This document shows, piece after piece, positions 43,616 to 52,298 of a stretch of DNA of 64,000 nucleotides. Below the pieces are notes generated by a model, which saw nothing but the letters and a program-made list of their open reading frames with translations, was not told where the DNA came from and did no database searches. The stretch is from Paenibacillus_E sp052115445 (GTDB lineage: Bacteria; Bacillota; Bacilli; Paenibacillales; NBRC-103111): assembly GCF_052115445.1 (NCBI RefSeq), contig NZ_JBFRGR010000001.1, forward strand, positions 62,001 through 126,000, read 5' to 3'. The position numbers were made by a program, and so were the translations under genes. Every line of letters starts with the position of its first letter. Position 1 is the first letter of the stretch.

Positions 43616-43855
43616 TTATTCCGTTGCTTCTGCAGCCGCCATTAACGAAACAGCANGCTGTGGTGTGAAGGTAGAGATCGCATGCTTGTACACCATTTGT
43701 TGACGGCCTTCGCTGTCAATGATGATCGTGAAGTTATCAAATGCACGAATAAGTCCTCTAATTTGAAAGCCATTCGTTAAATAAACGGTTACGGGAATGC
43801 TTTCTTTACGCAGCTGATTTAGAAAATTGTCCTGAATATTAATGGATCGGTTCAT
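43616..43855 (-). CDS. hfq: RNA chaperone Hfq
   Basis: 79 aa. Sm1 motif region: VTVYLTNGFQIRGLIRAFDNFTIII; Sm2 motif: YKHAIS (KHAIS signature). The hexamer binds A/U-rich RNA. AAGGGGG lies 9 bases before the ATG. It follows miaA, the order in most bacteria. N at 43656 hides one residue near the C-terminus (TPQ-x-AVS). Confidence 0.95.
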   Translation of the reverse strand: MNRSINIQDNFLNQLRKESIPVTVYLTNGFQIRGLIRAFDNFTIIIDSEGRQQMVYKHAISTFTPQXAVSLMAAAEATE

Positions 43856-44046
43856 CAGTATGTCCCCCTTAATGGAATGAAACTTTCGCCCAAACGGCGC
43901 TATTTTTTACCACATAGGAAAGTTTGCCTTTGTTAAGCAATAAAGTGCGTAACAAACGTTCCTATTGGCGATAAAAACAACCTCTAAACGCGGTCGCTCA
44001 TCTTCGAAATGACTTCGATAGAAGTTTTTATCATTGGTGATATTTG

Positions 44047-45015
44047 TTAATTATATTCTATTTTAAGTACAAACTTTCCTGCTAGTATATCACTAATCAT
44101 TTCGAAATGGGCAGAAAAATTTGCTGTATCTGTCACATCAACCCAATCAATGTCCTTCATGTGCCTAAACCAAGACAATTGACGCTTCGCAAATCGACGT
44201 GTATCCCGCTTGAGCAAGATTACGGCATCTTCGAAGCTGAGCTCATGCTCCAAATAACTGACGATCTCTTTATAACCAAGTGCTTGCATCGAAATGGCTG
44301 ACTTTGGGGTGCCAGCAGCAAGAAGCGCTTGTACCTCTTCGACCAACCCTTCCTGAATCATCGCATCGATGCGTTCTTCAATCCGCTGATATAGCAGGGC
44401 TCGGTCCATCGTGAGTCCAATGATACATAGTTCGTAGGGAGATTCTTTTTTCTGGGAGGCCAAATGAGCGGTCATGGTTTCTCCAGATATATGGAAAATC
44501 TCAAGTGCTCGTATGACGCGCCTGCGATCATTCGCGTGCAGACGGTTGGCACTCTCAGGATCAATTTCCCGCAACTTGGCATGTAGAGCTTCTTCCCCAT
44601 GCGTATTTGCAAATTCTTCCTGCAATAACCTGAATTCCTCATCCATGCTGACATCCGTAAATTGATAATCATAGCATACCGATTCGATATATAATCCTGT
44701 GCCACCTACGATAAAAGGTAGCTTGCCGCGCGAGTGGATGTCTTGAATCAATCCTTTTACTCGCTCTTGAAACTCGGCTGCAGAAAACGAATACGACGGA
44801 TCATGAATATCAATTAGATGATGCGGGACGATTTGCTGCTCCGCCTCGCTCGCTTTGGCGGTTCCAATGTCCATGCCACGATACACCTGCATCGAATCAC
44901 CAGAAATAATTTCACAATCGAAGCGCTGAGCAATTTCCAAGCTGAGCTTGGTCTTGCCAACAGCGGTTGGACCAAGTAGCACGAGTAATTTCGGCTTGGC
45001 TGATGGGGCTAACAC
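44047..45015 (-). CDS. miaA: tRNA dimethylallyltransferase
   Basis: 322 aa. It adds dimethylallyl to A37 of tRNAs reading UNN codons. Walker A LGPTAVGKT at about residues 14-22, DSMQVYRGMDIGTAK, PHHLIDI, FIVGGTGLYI, the RRVIRALEI helix and the C-terminal TRRFAKRQLSWFR tRNA-binding motif are all present. The GTG start overlaps the end of the methyltransferase gene by 7 bases and follows GGAGTG by about 8 bases, so the two are coupled. Confidence 0.95.
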   Translation of the reverse strand: MLAPSAKPKLLVLLGPTAVGKTKLSLEIAQRFDCEIISGDSMQVYRGMDIGTAKASEAEQQIVPHHLIDIHDPSYSFSAAEFQERVKGLIQDIHSRGKLPFIVGGTGLYIESVCYDYQFTDVSMDEEFRLLQEEFANTHGEEALHAKLREIDPESANRLHANDRRRVIRALEIFHISGETMTAHLASQKKESPYELCIIGLTMDRALLYQRIEERIDAMIQEGLVEEVQALLAAGTPKSAISMQALGYKEIVSYLEHELSFEDAVILLKRDTRRFAKRQLSWFRHMKDIDWVDVTDTANFSAHFEMISDILAGKFVLKIEYN

Positions 45016-45785
45016 AATCGAATCACTCCATACGTTGTTTTCGTTGTTGAACGTAACACATGCTCGAACCCTAGCCGAGCAAACTCAGAACTGTCACGGT
45101 TTTCCTTAAGCACAATACTTTTGCGTGCAACGCGTCTTGCTTCAGCGATCGAAGCCAAGCTAACGGCTTCATCGTTCGCACGATGCCGAAGTGGGGATAT
45201 CGCATGCGATTCCTCAATCGGACTGCGAAACATGGGATCAAAATAGACCACATCCACACTCTGCGTGTCTAACTGCTGCAAATAGGATAGGTGATGCGTG
45301 TGCCTAACCTCAATGCGTCTCATTGCAGCATTCAATTCCGGTATTTCCGACTGATACTGCACCAAGCCTTCTTGAATCAGCATGGCTGGGATCTTTTCAC
45401 TTTCAAGCGCTGTTACATGCCCTACCATACCGACCACATAGGAGAAGACGATGGCATCCGACGCAAGCCCCGCTGTACAATCCACGACACGGTCGCCGGA
45501 AACGGCTCCTGATGCCTCTATGAGTAAATCAGGCTCCCCCCTCTGCATCCGTTTGACACGAACGAGAGACATACTTGGATGGAAAAAAGTTGCTGGGTGG
45601 TCTTCTTCATAGTACCTGATCTCTTCCCTTGTCACAAGCAGAACAGAACTATCCTTATAATTTCTCCTAAGATGTTCCAAAGAATACTTCTTCCGGGGCA
45701 CATTTCGGCCCCCGTATAATTCGGATAAGCGTGCGGCTTCCGCCAGCAATCCAGCAGACGGGTTATACGAAGTTGTTACTAGCAC
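45009..45785 (-). CDS. RsmJ-like class I SAM-dependent methyltransferase
   Basis: 258 aa. FFHPSMSLVRVKR and DRVVDCTAGLASDAIVFSY (AdoMet loop, about 98-116) are followed by ALESEKIPAMLIQEGL and the catalytic-type VVYFDPMFR motif near residue 188. These match the RsmJ (16S rRNA guanine-1516) family, but Gram-positive members are not characterised and the substrate is uncertain. The GTG start lies 4 bases after mutL and the stop overlaps miaA, so the gene sits inside a mutL-miaA operon. Confidence 0.85.
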   Translation of the reverse strand: MLVTTSYNPSAGLLAEAARLSELYGGRNVPRKKYSLEHLRRNYKDSSVLLVTREEIRYYEEDHPATFFHPSMSLVRVKRMQRGEPDLLIEASGAVSGDRVVDCTAGLASDAIVFSYVVGMVGHVTALESEKIPAMLIQEGLVQYQSEIPELNAAMRRIEVRHTHHLSYLQQLDTQSVDVVYFDPMFRSPIEESHAISPLRHRANDEAVSLASIAEARRVARKSIVLKENRDSSEFARLGFEHVLRSTTKTTYGVIRLC

Positions 45786-45789
45786 AGGG

Positions 45790-47895
45790 TTACATCACTC
45801 GCTTAAACATTTTTTCTAACTCATAAGTTGTAAAACTTACTACAATCGGTCGTCCGTGTGGACACGTATATGGATTTCGACAGCCTGCGAGACGATCAAT
45901 TAAAGTCTCCATCTCCAATATACCAAGGCTTTGATTCGCTTTGATCGATGCCTTACACGAGCACATTATCGCTGCTTTCTCTCGCAGTTTGGCGATATCC
46001 AAAGCTTTACGATCCGAAATAATGAGCTCACACATCTCTTCGACGATAGCCTTCTCTTCCCCTGAAGGGAACCAATGAGGATGCGCACGTACGAGGAACG
46101 TGTTGCCGCCAAAGGCTTCCATATACACGCCAACTTGTTCAAACAAGGCTAGCTTATCCGCAATAACCCCCGCTTCAGAAGGAGTAAATTCCAATGTAAT
46201 CGGAACGAGCAATTCTTGGCTCGCCTCAGCAGGATTGCCAAAATGCTCATAAAAATATTCATAGTTAATACGTTCATGTGCTGCATGTTGATCGATTAAA
46301 TACAACCCTGTCTCATTCTGCGCAATCAAATAGGTGCCATGCATTTGTCCGATCGGATCCAAACGAGGAAACGTTGGGAGCCTAGGTGCATCACTGTCCT
46401 CATTCGAAGGCATCAAATCCATAAATGCCTCATTCGTGCGACGTTGTTGTTGAATAGAAGTGCTTCGAAATGATGCATCGCGCACAGGCGTGTAGCTCTG
46501 ACTAACCGTTGGCGTACTTTTGGTTGCAAATCCACGATCTGAAGGTGAAATGGCACTCGAAAAGGATACCTCAGGCTGCTGCTTTTGCAAAGGTTGTGTT
46601 GAAGGAAAGGGCGCTTCCTTCCGATAGTCAGGAGCAGCTTCTTTGATCTGAGGCGGCAACCACTGCGTGTCATCCTTCCTCTGATTAGAACTTGATTCCT
46701 TCAAGCCATCCAATTCATGAAAAGTCTGCAACCCCTTCGAATCTTTGGAAACCTCAGCATCCTTGTGATCCTTATAGAACTCCGCATCCAGCTCCATCGA
46801 TGGACTACGGGTTTCCTTTAGCGGCTCCACGGTACGTGTGAGCTCTAATTGTTCCTGTACGTAAGCGCCTTTCGGGGCCGATGCCTTAACTCCCGTAGGT
46901 ATCAGCACTTGTCTACCGAATAGCCGTTTCACCTCGGCTTCGATCAATGCCGTTAACTCCGCTTCCTTACTGAAGCGGACCTCCAACTTGGATGGATGCA
47001 CGTTGACATCCACAAGCGCAGGGTCCATCCCGATGTGCAGCGCGGCAACGGGAAAGCGATTGATCGGCAGCAGGGTGTGATACCCTTGCAGCAGGGCATG
47101 ATTCAGCGCGAAGTTGCGCACATATCGACCATTAACGATGGTCGATATGCCACCGCGATTCGCGCGCGTCATTTCGGGCTTGGCGACGAAGCCCGAGATG
47201 GTATAATCCAAGCTTTCCACTTGGATTGGAAGCATTTGCTTGGCAATCGCTGTGCCATAGATGCCGGCAATGACTTGGAGCAGATCCCCGTTGCCTAACG
47301 TTTGGAGCAAAACATTGCCATTATGCTTCAAGGTGAAAGCAATACCAGGATGAGCGAGCGAAAGACGATATAAATAATCAGAAATATGCCCAAGCTCCGT
47401 CTGGATCGTTTTCATATATTTCAATCTAGCTGGCGTGTTATAAAACAAATCACGTACTGTCACTTCTGTACCACGCGATGCGGCTGTTTCTTCCACAGCA
47501 CGAATCGTGCCGCCCTCGATGGTGATTTTACGGCCCAACCCATCATTCGTCGCACTAGTAACACACTCTAGCCTGGAGACAGAAGCAATACTTGGCAGGG
47601 CTTCACCACGAAAGCCCAGCGTGCGGATCGAGAACAGATCCTTGCTCGTTGCAATTTTACTCGTAGCATGCCGTTGGAAAGCTAATTCACAATCCTCAAG
47701 AGCCATGCCCGAGCCGTTATCGGATACCCGAATTAAGGTTAAGCCACCTTCTTCAATCGTGACGTCAACACGGGTACTCCCCGCATCAACCGAGTTCTCA
47801 ACCAGCTCTTTCACGACCGATGAAGGTCGCTCCACCACTTCACCTGCTGCAATTTGGTTCGCAATATGCTCGCTTAAGAGCTGAATTTTCCCCAT
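45790..47895 (-). CDS. mutL: DNA mismatch repair endonuclease MutL
   Basis: 701 aa. N-terminal GHKL ATPase: AAGEVVERPSSVVKELVENS (motif I), DNGSGM, TLGFRGEAL and the GRYVR region, to about residue 335. A long S/Q/K/E-rich linker (about 340-510) separates the C-terminal endonuclease domain with DQHAAHERINYE, ACKASIKA, CPHGRP and the final FKRVM. This is the endonuclease-type MutL found in bacteria without MutH. AAAGGGG precedes the ATG. The gene starts 4 bases after the S41 protease gene. Confidence 0.96.
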   Translation of the reverse strand: MGKIQLLSEHIANQIAAGEVVERPSSVVKELVENSVDAGSTRVDVTIEEGGLTLIRVSDNGSGMALEDCELAFQRHATSKIATSKDLFSIRTLGFRGEALPSIASVSRLECVTSATNDGLGRKITIEGGTIRAVEETAASRGTEVTVRDLFYNTPARLKYMKTIQTELGHISDYLYRLSLAHPGIAFTLKHNGNVLLQTLGNGDLLQVIAGIYGTAIAKQMLPIQVESLDYTISGFVAKPEMTRANRGGISTIVNGRYVRNFALNHALLQGYHTLLPINRFPVAALHIGMDPALVDVNVHPSKLEVRFSKEAELTALIEAEVKRLFGRQVLIPTGVKASAPKGAYVQEQLELTRTVEPLKETRSPSMELDAEFYKDHKDAEVSKDSKGLQTFHELDGLKESSSNQRKDDTQWLPPQIKEAAPDYRKEAPFPSTQPLQKQQPEVSFSSAISPSDRGFATKSTPTVSQSYTPVRDASFRSTSIQQQRRTNEAFMDLMPSNEDSDAPRLPTFPRLDPIGQMHGTYLIAQNETGLYLIDQHAAHERINYEYFYEHFGNPAEASQELLVPITLEFTPSEAGVIADKLALFEQVGVYMEAFGGNTFLVRAHPHWFPSGEEKAIVEEMCELIISDRKALDIAKLREKAAIMCSCKASIKANQSLGILEMETLIDRLAGCRNPYTCPHGRPIVVSFTTYELEKMFKRVM

Positions 47896-47899
47896 CGTC

Positions 47900-49339
47900 T
47901 TAATTCCCCTTTGTAGCCTGAATTGAAACGTTCTCCCCTTGATGAGTGACCTTCAACTGTGGAAAATAATCATCAAATACATCAACATTCACGTAGCTCA
48001 TACCGTTGACAATCATCAACTTATCGGAATCAATCGCAAACGCATGTGTTCCCTTGCTATCCGTGATATCCACGGTGCGATTCGGATCATTCCATGTAAT
48101 TTTGGCCCCGATAAGAGCAGCTAGCCCACGTGCCGAAGCATAGAACTTACCTTTCTCACTAAAGCTGCCGAAGCCATAGCCAACGTCAACACCGTTAAAC
48201 GTAACATTATGTTTGGTAAACGACACTTGGATATCCGAAATACCTGTTTCATGAAGTGCTGTAATTAGCTGTGCCGATACACCATCAACCTTCAAGTCCG
48301 GAGTAATGCCTACTTTGTTCACTTTTCGCATTTTGGGTGTTAAGTATTCTTCAACTGTGACCTTCAATACACTTTGATCGGGAAGCTCGAAAAGCTGCTG
48401 AACGCTTCCTTTACCAAATGTTTGCATACCAATCACTTTCCCAACTCCGTAGTCCTGTAAAGCACCCGAAAGCACCTCTGAAGCACTTGCACTATTCTCA
48501 TTTGCTAAAATATAAACAGGAATCCCCAGCGGACTTCCATCTTGAAAAGTCACTGGATCATCCACACCATCACGGTTCTGGGTATGAATGAGGACGCCTT
48601 CTTTTACAAAATGCTTAGCAATATTACGTGCCGTTTCTAGATATCCGCCGGGATTATCACGAACATCTAGGATCAATGACTTCAGTCCTTTGGCTTGCAG
48701 CGCATTTAGTTGTTTATCAAATTCTTCATCCGCTTCATCTGAAAAGTCCGTGATTTGTACGTAACCAACGCCATTTGTAAAGCTTTTGCTATACACTTCG
48801 GGCGAATTTACAGCTTGGCGAGTAAGTTCGAACGTTATTTCTTTATCCCCGCGCAACACGGTAACCTTTACTTTGGTCCCCGCGACTCCAATGATTTTAC
48901 TCCGAACAGCATCAATTGAAGTCGTCGAAGCGGCAACACCATCTACAGCTCGGATATAATCATCAGGCTGCAGCCCAGCAGCTTCTGCTGGGGAACCTGG
49001 GATTGTTCTCGACACATATACACCCTGGTCATCAAGACCAATAACACAGCCAATGCCTTCAAAGCTATTTTCAAGGCTATTCGAGAATTGACCGTAATCC
49101 TGAGGTGTGAAAAGTACCGTATACGGATCCTTCAAACCAGCAATCATCTGTTCAATGCTCTGATTTGCCAAAGACTCTAGGGAAACGCCGCTCACATGGT
49201 TTTCGACAAGTGTCTTTCGTACGAGAACGGTCTGTAGATCCTCATCTGCCATGGCACTTGCAGGCATAACGACGGCTAGAGCCGATGCGAGTGCCAGAGT
49301 TGCTTTAACTGCTTTCTTATTCAATGGTGAGAAACTCAT
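47900..49339 (-). CDS. Secreted S41 C-terminal processing protease with Cu-amine-oxidase-like tail
   Basis: 479 aa. A signal peptide (about 1-32, ending ASAMA), a cap region, a PDZ domain (about 85-170, GIGCVIG to AGLQPDDYIRAVDG), an S41 domain with LILDVRDNPGGYL, NENSASASEVLSGAL (catalytic Ser) and GKGSVQQ (catalytic Lys), and a C-terminal copper-amine-oxidase-like domain (about 385-479). It resembles CtpA/CtpB of Bacillus. The ATG at 49339 follows GGAG by 8 bases. It lies between mutS and mutL, which are usually adjacent, and is transcribed with them. Confidence 0.92.
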   Translation of the reverse strand: MSFSPLNKKAVKATLALASALAVVMPASAMADEDLQTVLVRKTLVENHVSGVSLESLANQSIEQMIAGLKDPYTVLFTPQDYGQFSNSLENSFEGIGCVIGLDDQGVYVSRTIPGSPAEAAGLQPDDYIRAVDGVAASTTSIDAVRSKIIGVAGTKVKVTVLRGDKEITFELTRQAVNSPEVYSKSFTNGVGYVQITDFSDEADEEFDKQLNALQAKGLKSLILDVRDNPGGYLETARNIAKHFVKEGVLIHTQNRDGVDDPVTFQDGSPLGIPVYILANENSASASEVLSGALQDYGVGKVIGMQTFGKGSVQQLFELPDQSVLKVTVEEYLTPKMRKVNKVGITPDLKVDGVSAQLITALHETGISDIQVSFTKHNVTFNGVDVGYGFGSFSEKGKFYASARGLAALIGAKITWNDPNRTVDITDSKGTHAFAIDSDKLMIVNGMSYVNVDVFDDYFPQLKVTHQGENVSIQATKGN

Positions 49340-49420
49340 ATGCATATCTCCGTTCCAGTAGTGATATAAAGTCAAGTAATGAAGTGTGCGATTAAAAATA
49401 ACTGAAACTGGCGACTTGGT

Positions 49421-52060
49421 TTACTGTAGTTTTTGCTTCCACTCATAGACTAAATTGAGCGCCTGTAGTGGCGTCATATTGATGAGATCAATGCCCTTCA
49501 ACTGGTCAAGCACCAGTTGGGATTTGCCGTCAGGCTTCTTCTTGACGGCAACCTCAGCCGGGCTGTCCTCCTCGAAGAGGGACAGCTGCCGGATCGGCGT
49601 TGCCACGGGTGGTGCTATTGTGGCAACCGCAACGGTCGCTGCGGCTTGCGGTACGGCTGACGCTGCCGCGCGTTCTTCGAAGCCATTCAGCAGGGCATAC
49701 GAACGCTGAATGATCGTATCTGGCAGCCCGGCGATTTCGGCACAGTAGATGCCGTAACTCGTGCTAGCTGCCCCAGGGATGAGCTTGCGCAGGAAGGTCA
49801 CCTGCCTGCCGCTTTCTTTCACCGCCATGCAGTGATTGCGCAGATGCTCAAGGCTCTCTTCCAGATGTGCGAGCTCATGGAAATGCGTCGACACGAGCGT
49901 CTTGCAGCCGATCCGATCGTGAAGGAATTCAATGACGGCCTGAGCGATCGCCATACCTTCTCCAGTCGAGGTCCCGCGGCCCAGCTCATCAATGATGACA
50001 AGGCTTCTGCTCGTCGCCTTCTCTGTCATGACTTGGATGTCCATCATCTCGACCATGAACGTACTCTGACCGCCGATCAGATCATCGGCAGCTCCGATCC
50101 GCGTGAAGATCCGGTCCGTGACCGGAATGCGCGCGGAGCTCGCAGGCACGAAGCAGCCGATCTGCGCCATGAGGCAGATCACGGCTACTTGCCGCATATA
50201 CGTACTCTTACCGGCCATATTCGGCCCGGTAATAAGCAGGATGCGGCCCTGCTCTTGCAGCAGGCTCGTCCCGTTCGCGATGAACGAGCCGTCCTGGATG
50301 ACAGCCTCCACCACCGGGTGGCGGCCGTCTTCAATCGCAAGATCGAAGCCTTCGCCGATCTCCGGCTTGCGGAAGTGATGCGCAGCGCTGACCGCCGCCA
50401 GCGATTGGTACACATCGGCGGTGGCAATAACCTCCGCCAGCTTCTGCAATCTGGAGATATGCTTCGAAATCCGGTCGCGAAGCTCCGTGAACAGCTCATA
50501 CTCCAGATCAATCATTTTATCCTGCGCTTCCAGAATGAGCGCTTCTTTCTCTTTGAGCTCTGGCGTCACATAACGCTCGGCATTCGCAAGCGTCTGTTTA
50601 CGCTCGTAACGCCCTTCCTGCAGGGCGGACATGTTGGCTTTCGTTACTTCGATAAAGTAACCGAACACTTTGTTGTAGCCGATTTTGAGCGACTTAATGC
50701 CCGTTGCTTCGCGTTCTTGACGCTCCAGCTCGGCAATCCATTGCTTCCCGTTCTTGCTAGCTTCACGAAGCGTATCNAAGTAAGGCTGATAGCCTTCGCG
50801 AATCATTCCCCCGTCACGAATCGATACGGGCGGTTCGTCCTCAATCGCATTAGCAATCCATGACATGACGTCATCACAGACGTCCATATTCTCAACGAGC
50901 TTCCGCAGCGTTTCGGATCCCGATGTCGCACATAACTGCTGCAGCATCGGAACTTGCTGCAAGGAATGCTTCAACGCAATCATATCGCGGGCATTGGCAT
51001 TGCCATAAGAGATTCGAGCGACCAAACGCTCCAAATCATAAACTTCCTTCAGGGCTTGCTTCACATCTTCTCGCACAATCAATTGATTGTAGAGCAGATC
51101 GACAGCTTCTAATCGTTCCTCAATCCGAGCCACGTTCATAAGTGGCTTCTCGATCCAACGGCGCAGCATTCGCGCGCCCATGGCCGTTACCGTCTTGTCC
51201 AACAGCCACAATAACGACCCTTTTTTGGCACGTTCACGAACCGTTTCAACGAGCTCTAAATTTCGACGTGTGAACGGATCCATCGTCATAAATTGATCCG
51301 GTTCATAGATGCGAATGTGCTTTACGTGCGTTAGTGCTCTTTTTTGTGTTTCTTTCAAATAAGCAAGCAACGAAGCGACACCTTGTCGACCGATGCTAGA
51401 TAAGTTCGATAACGCGGCATCTTCTGCAAAATGCTCATCAAGCAGCGTTTCATCCGCTCTTGTCCACTCTGTCAGTACCATATTGCGGCCCCACGCAGCA
51501 CCAGACTCGCGAATCGTTGTTAGCAACGCTTGACTGGTCACTATTTCAGATGGATTATAGACATTTAACTCATCAACAACGAGCTCCCAGGAATTAGCCA
51601 GCTGAGTTGTGTAAAGCTCCCCTGTTGAAATATCACAGGCTGTAAATGCATATCCATCTGCTTGGTTGACCAAAGATACGATATAGTTGTTGACGGATTC
51701 TCCAAGGAGTTTGCTATCCATCACGGTACCTGGCGTAACGATCCGTACGATTTCTCGGCGTACAACGCCTTTGGCCTCAGCAGGGTCTTCCACCTGTTCA
51801 CAGATGGCAACTTTGTAGCCTTTCTCAATTAAACGAGACATGTAGTTGTCCGCTGCATGATGAGGGACGCCGCACATCGGAATTTTCTCTTCGCCGCCGC
51901 CTTCACGGCCTGTTAACGTAATCTCTAATTCGCGTGACGCATTAATGGCATCTTCAAAAAACATCTCATAAAAATCGCCCAGACGAAAAAATAAAAAAGC
52001 ATCTGGAACCTGTGCCTTCACGGCTAAGTACTGCTGAATCATCGGCGTATATGTAGCCAA
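49421..52060 (-). CDS. mutS: DNA mismatch recognition ATPase MutS
   Basis: About 879 aa from a TTG that follows GGAGG by 8 bases; the first ATG in frame lies seven codons on. The mismatch-contact FYEMF motif is at about residue 30. Connector, lever/clamp (about 260-560) and ATPase domains follow, with Walker A GPNMAGKST, STFMVEM signature, Walker B VIIDELGRGTS and the THFHEL block. A C-terminal extension contains the beta-clamp/MutL-type tail with QLSLFEE. Roughly 49500-50700 is much richer in GC than the rest. N at 50777. Confidence 0.96.
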   Translation of the reverse strand: MATYTPMIQQYLAVKAQVPDAFLFFRLGDFYEMFFEDAINASRELEITLTGREGGGEEKIPMCGVPHHAADNYMSRLIEKGYKVAICEQVEDPAEAKGVVRREIVRIVTPGTVMDSKLLGESVNNYIVSLVNQADGYAFTACDISTGELYTTQLANSWELVVDELNVYNPSEIVTSQALLTTIRESGAAWGRNMVLTEWTRADETLLDEHFAEDAALSNLSSIGRQGVASLLAYLKETQKRALTHVKHIRIYEPDQFMTMDPFTRRNLELVETVRERAKKGSLLWLLDKTVTAMGARMLRRWIEKPLMNVARIEERLEAVDLLYNQLIVREDVKQALKEVYDLERLVARISYGNANARDMIALKHSLQQVPMLQQLCATSGSETLRKLVENMDVCDDVMSWIANAIEDEPPVSIRDGGMIREGYQPYXDTLREASKNGKQWIAELERQEREATGIKSLKIGYNKVFGYFIEVTKANMSALQEGRYERKQTLANAERYVTPELKEKEALILEAQDKMIDLEYELFTELRDRISKHISRLQKLAEVIATADVYQSLAAVSAAHHFRKPEIGEGFDLAIEDGRHPVVEAVIQDGSFIANGTSLLQEQGRILLITGPNMAGKSTYMRQVAVICLMAQIGCFVPASSARIPVTDRIFTRIGAADDLIGGQSTFMVEMMDIQVMTEKATSRSLVIIDELGRGTSTGEGMAIAQAVIEFLHDRIGCKTLVSTHFHELAHLEESLEHLRNHCMAVKESGRQVTFLRKLIPGAASTSYGIYCAEIAGLPDTIIQRSYALLNGFEERAAASAVPQAAATVAVATIAPPVATPIRQLSLFEEDSPAEVAVKKKPDGKSQLVLDQLKGIDLINMTPLQALNLVYEWKQKLQ

Positions 52061-52151
52061 CTTGTGTTCCTCCAACCTATTCCTTAATTAAAGGTGAACT
52101 CTTTGAAACTATCATTCTTATTTTCATCCATACACAGATTCATAGAAGCTA

Positions 52152-52191
52152 TTCTGCTTGCATGTTGCCCAATTGCGGCCAGCAAGCAGAA
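52152..52191 (-). repeat. Hairpin in the mutS leader
   Basis: TTCTGCTTGC and GCAAGCAGAA are exact complements (10 bp) around a 20-base loop. It lies about 90 bases upstream of mutS and 110 bases after the amidoligase stop. No U tract follows in either direction. Confidence 0.5.
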
Positions 52192-52298
52192 CAACGAAAT
52201 GCGTGTACAGCTTTCACATCCCACTCATTTTCCAACCAATTTCCAACTACAAATAATCTCTTAACTATCACTAACTCTATGATGAGATAGATAATCTA

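Noticed and set aside
49832..50863. A 343-codon open frame on the plus strand
   Set aside because: It lies antisense to mutS in the GC-rich part of that gene, where stop codons are rare; it has no family features and mutS is unambiguous.
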